A stretch of 64,000 bases of DNA from Rhodoligotrophos defluvii (GTDB lineage Bacteria > Pseudomonadota > Alphaproteobacteria > Rhizobiales > Im1). The notes under the pieces were generated by a model. It was not told where the DNA came from. It saw only the letters and a list, made by a program, of their open reading frames with translations, and searched no databases. Shown here piece after piece: positions 61,505 to 64,000 of this stretch (its first letter is position 1; each line of letters opens with the position of its first letter). The position numbers and the translations under genes were made by a program. The stretch is taken from the NCBI RefSeq assembly GCF_005281615.1, contig NZ_SZZM01000007.1, positions 62,001 to 126,000 of the forward strand. The letters are read 5' to 3'.

Positions 61505-61532
61505 GCCGCTCGCCAGCCGGGATTGGCCTGAT

Positions 61533-62240
61533 ATGCTGACGCGCAAGCAACACGAGCTTCTGATGTTCATTCACGAGCGCCTCAAGGAAGCTGGTGTGCC
61601 GCCTTCGTTCGAGGAGATGAAGGAGGCGCTGGACCTGCGGTCCAAATCCGGCATTCACCGCCTGATCACCGCTCTGGAAGAGCGGGGCTTCATTCGCCGT
61701 TTGCCGCACCGGGCACGGGCGCTCGAAGTTGTCCGGCTGCCTGATAGCCATGCGGGCAGCCTGGGTTCGTCTGCACCCAAGCGCTTCAGCCCCAATGTGA
61801 TCGAAGGATCTCTGGGGAAGGTGCGCCCCACGGCGGGCGGCGACAAGGACTCGCTGACCCCGGCCATCGTTCCGGTCATGGGGCGCATCGCGGCCGGCGT
61901 GCCGGTCGATGCGATTCAGGATCATACCCACAACATCGCCGTGCCGCCCGATCTCTTGGGAAGCGGCGAGCATTTCGCCTTAGAAGTCAGAGGCGATTCC
62001 ATGGTCGATGCGGGTATACTGGAGGGTGACACGGTTCTTATCCGGCGCGCCGATCACGCCAATAACGGCGAGATCGTGGTTGCTCTGGTGGACCGGGAGG
62101 AGGCGACCCTCAAGCGGCTTCGGCGCAAGGGCGATTCCATCGCTCTGGAAGCCGCGAACCCGGCCTATGAGACCCGCATTTTCGGCCCCGACCGGGTGCG
62201 TATCCAGGGCAAGCTCGTCGCGCTGATCCGGCGGTATTAG
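61533..62240 (+). CDS. lexA: SOS repressor LexA
   Basis: A 235-residue repressor. The N-terminal winged helix reads [20 protein letters not shown] and [18 protein letters not shown]. The cleavage bond is A121-G122 in MGRIAAGVP. The catalytic dyad is S156 in [11 protein letters not shown] and K194 in ATLKRLRR. The alphaproteobacterial type with an extended linker is evident from its length (E. coli 202). Two candidate boxes upstream indicate autoregulation, and recA carries the same element. Confidence 0.96.
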   Translation: MLTRKQHELLMFIHERLKEAGVPPSFEEMKEALDLRSKSGIHRLITALEERGFIRRLPHRARALEVVRLPDSHAGSLGSSAPKRFSPNVIEGSLGKVRPTAGGDKDSLTPAIVPVMGRIAAGVPVDAIQDHTHNIAVPPDLLGSGEHFALEVRGDSMVDAGILEGDTVLIRRADHANNGEIVVALVDREEATLKRLRRKGDSIALEAANPAYETRIFGPDRVRIQGKLVALIRRY

Positions 62241-62916
62241 GGCTGGGGATTGCCGCATTATGAGCTTTGGGGCGTGCGATGCCTTGTGCTCAAGGGAGGT
62301 AGCGAGATACCGCTGGCTTTCCGTCATGGCCTCTGTGTGGACTGCCGCGCGCGGCAGTGACGCAAGTTGCTGGTGTCGTTGGAAAAAAGGTCATGGCTTG
62401 GCTCCGCTGGGCCGTCAGGGCCAAAGCAGACACTGATGCGGGCTGCCGAGCAGCCTTCACAGTCCGCCCGTCGTATTCAACTCCCCGAGCGCAATCGAGA
62501 GGTGTGAGTCCGGCTCCATTAGGGAAGGGGCGCGGGGCCATCCCCACGCTCCTCAATTCGACGGGGCGTGGTCATTGGGGTGATCACCAGGCAAGGCCAA
62601 CGATCTGCGCCAGGGAACCGGAGATCCACGAGGGGAACGCGGACACTGGTTTTCGGAGAAGGACTACGCCCAACGCGGGATTCGCAGGATTGGAGCGGGA
62701 TGGCGGTTCAACGAACCATCATCCCGTTCTAGAGCTGTTCCGCTTTTCTTTGAATCGCGGAACCGCTTCAGGTTCTTGCTTGGTCGCATTTTCTTCACGC
62801 GAACCGGCATCCCCTTCGCTCGAGAATGCTTTGGGAATTGATCCCGGAGGGGAACAGGCAATTTGGGGAACGCGGGTCGCGAGCGCACCACGCGGGGTCA
62901 CGCCGCCAATCGAGGC
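62241..62916. other. gene-free region with repeat DNA downstream of lexA
   Basis: A 676-base stretch with no convincing gene. The first 450 bases show nothing recognisable. From about 62690 it holds strong hairpins and a segment like the palindromic elements scattered through rhizobial genomes (listed separately). I find no tRNA-type structure. Confidence 0.55.
62696..62835. repeat. dispersed palindromic repeat (rhizobial type)
   Basis: Begins with a hairpin of CGGGATG/CATCCCG and GGTTC/GAACC (62696-62726). It continues with GTTCCGC/GCGGAAC (62737-62743 and 62757-62763). The stretch TTCTTCACGCGAACCGGCAT and the following CCCCTTCGCTCGAGAATGCT resemble, from memory, a short repeat scattered in Bradyrhizobium-type genomes. 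Exact borders are uncertain. Confidence 0.5.
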
Positions 62917-63582
62917 TCAGGCGAGAACCAGGAGATCCGACGTTCCCTCGGCGGCGTGAGCGGAATGAAATTCGCCATGGGTCTCCTCGCGGAGGTCACT
63001 CTCGTCGTTCTGCTTGGGCGTGCGGACGCGGCTTGCAAGGGCCATCGCCGAACAAGGGCGGCCGATGGCGTGAAGGCCGTCGCAAATCTTCTTAAGCAGG
63101 GCGGGATTGATCGGCAATTCGAGATGGGGATGATAGACAGGCATCCGCTCGGTGCTTTCATGTGCCGTCGCAGGCTGGGCGGGCAGGTCTGCACTTGTGG
63201 TTGCCGCTTCCTGCCGAGCTGTTTCCTCTTCAGGTTCGAGGCCTGACCATAGGACCAGCGCGGAGAGCATGGCCTCCGCAATCCCGGCATCTCCTGCGGA
63301 TGGCAAAGCCTCGGCCGTCTCGTCTTCTTCGTTTGCGAAAGCCCTGTCGTCGGCGACTGCCAGGATCGCAGGCGCGACGAGCGGCAGCTGCTCGGGAATC
63401 GCGTTCTCATGCGATGGTTCCGCCGGGGCAAGCGGAAGCTCGACGGCGGTGGCGGTCTCGTTTGGCGCGCCCACGTGGTCTTGGTCGGCGTCGGAGCCGC
63501 CAAACAGGCTGAAGCCGAGCTTTACGAGCAGTCGAATGGGAAAGAACAACTCCGCGGCTGTAGCGAGTTGGTGCATCATCAT
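62917..63582 (-). CDS. hypothetical protein
   Basis: A 221-residue protein starting with three Met codons after a GGGAG ribosome site. A short hydrophobic N-terminal helix (ELFFPIRLLVKLGFSLFGG) could be a membrane anchor. The middle is acidic and Ala/Glu-rich with a helical patch GIAEAMLSALVLWSGLEPE. The end has a basic, more ordered stretch NPALLKKICDGLHAIGRPC. No family is recognised. Composition is close to the neighbours, so no sign of transfer. Confidence 0.55.
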   Translation of the reverse strand: MMMHQLATAAELFFPIRLLVKLGFSLFGGSDADQDHVGAPNETATAVELPLAPAEPSHENAIPEQLPLVAPAILAVADDRAFANEEDETAEALPSAGDAGIAEAMLSALVLWSGLEPEEETARQEAATTSADLPAQPATAHESTERMPVYHPHLELPINPALLKKICDGLHAIGRPCSAMALASRVRTPKQNDESDLREETHGEFHSAHAAEGTSDLLVLA

Positions 63583-64000
63583 TTGCGCTCCCGTTTAGGA
63601 CGGGGGGAGCCAATAACTAGCCATTTGGGCAAGAAGGCGAAGGCATTGGATCGCTCCCATGGCCATGAAAGATGCCACAGGTGCCAAACTACACCCGGAA
63701 CGCGAAGCCGCGTTGCCGGGCATCAAAGAAAATGATCCCGGCGAACGCGTACAGCCTCCGTGTCCAATCAGATCAACGGCCAGATGTCGATAAAGGGAAG
63801 CTTATCCCACATCGGGAGCCCCGGTCCGCATGCGCCGGCATCGCCGGCCGCGGCCTCTTCGGTTTGCCGGCACGATGGTGTTTCATCGGCCGGCGCCGTC
63901 GCGCGCCGCCACTCCGTGATGACTCTTCCCAACACTGTGATGGGGATTAAGCCAAGCATAGTTTCGCACTCCACTGAGATTGCCACTGGGCAAAATCTCG
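63583..64000. other. right-end stretch without supported gene
   Basis: 418 bases to the window edge. A 72-codon frame on the minus strand (63768-63986) has a hydrophobic start (MLGLIPITVLGRVI) but no ribosome site or recognisable family, so I do not call it. No repeat or RNA signature is seen. Confidence 0.4.

Larger units (their letters stand above)
61094..61532. other. intergenic region between recA and lexA
   Basis: A 439-base gap. The first 330 bases have open frames on both strands but none with a ribosome site or recognisable protein. The last 110 bases contain the lexA promoter and two SOS boxes. Nothing else is recognised. Confidence 0.55.

Noticed and set aside
63768-63986. 72-codon frame on the minus strand at the right end
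   Set aside because: Only a short hydrophobic start speaks for it; there is no ribosome site or family, and the region is at the window edge.

Overview
The window is GC-rich, densely coded chromosomal DNA of an alphaproteobacterium, most likely of the order Hyphomicrobiales (Rhizobiales). Pointers are a giant Growth Pole Ring-type protein, alphaproteobacterial SOS boxes at recA and lexA, an Irr-like iron box, DUF2852 and ELM1/DUF1022 proteins, and a palindromic repeat of a type familiar from rhizobial genomes. I see no tRNA, rRNA, CRISPR array, transposase or phage gene. I do not name a genus.

0-8 kb: the end of a polyamine-type ABC importer operon (binding protein, two permeases) with a PaaK-like CoA ligase; a divergent GlxA-type regulator and SAM methyltransferase; small exported proteins; a BetI-like TetR repressor. 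8-17 kb: a 1042-residue exported mosaic protein, then a three-gene beta-oxidation operon (FadE-, FadI- and FadJ-like). 17-22 kb: DUF2852 protein, threonine/serine dehydratase, an uncharacterised helical protein, and the DgcN-DgcA D-glutamate pair.

22-29 kb: the 1908-residue polar-growth protein with at least 25 consecutive 22-residue repeats, divergent from an Hpt phosphotransfer protein whose promoter carries a CtrA-like half-site. 29-34 kb: [2Fe-2S] ferredoxin, a lipoprotein, ELM1-like protein, TspO, NAD kinase and an exported protein. 34-37.3 kb: the least explained part, two mosaic paralogues with 12-residue repeat arrays and a Gly/Ala-rich membrane segment, plus a third unknown gene. This is my best candidate for an undescribed system.

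37-45.5 kb: an iron locus (imelysin, di-haem DUF1111 protein, second imelysin, Tat-exported DUF1513 protein) divergent from a Bfd-like ferredoxin, with a 17-bp Irr-box-like palindrome between; then ComEC. 45.6-56.9 kb: housekeeping and metabolic genes (gltX, gltA, pncA, HAD dehalogenase, idi, GlsB-like, YidB-like, ilvD, single-domain response regulator, BKACE enzyme, aldehyde dehydrogenase). 57-62 kb: otsB and otsA overlap tail to tail by 64 bp, followed by recA and lexA, which share the same SOS operator pattern. The right end holds an unknown gene and gene-free repeat DNA.
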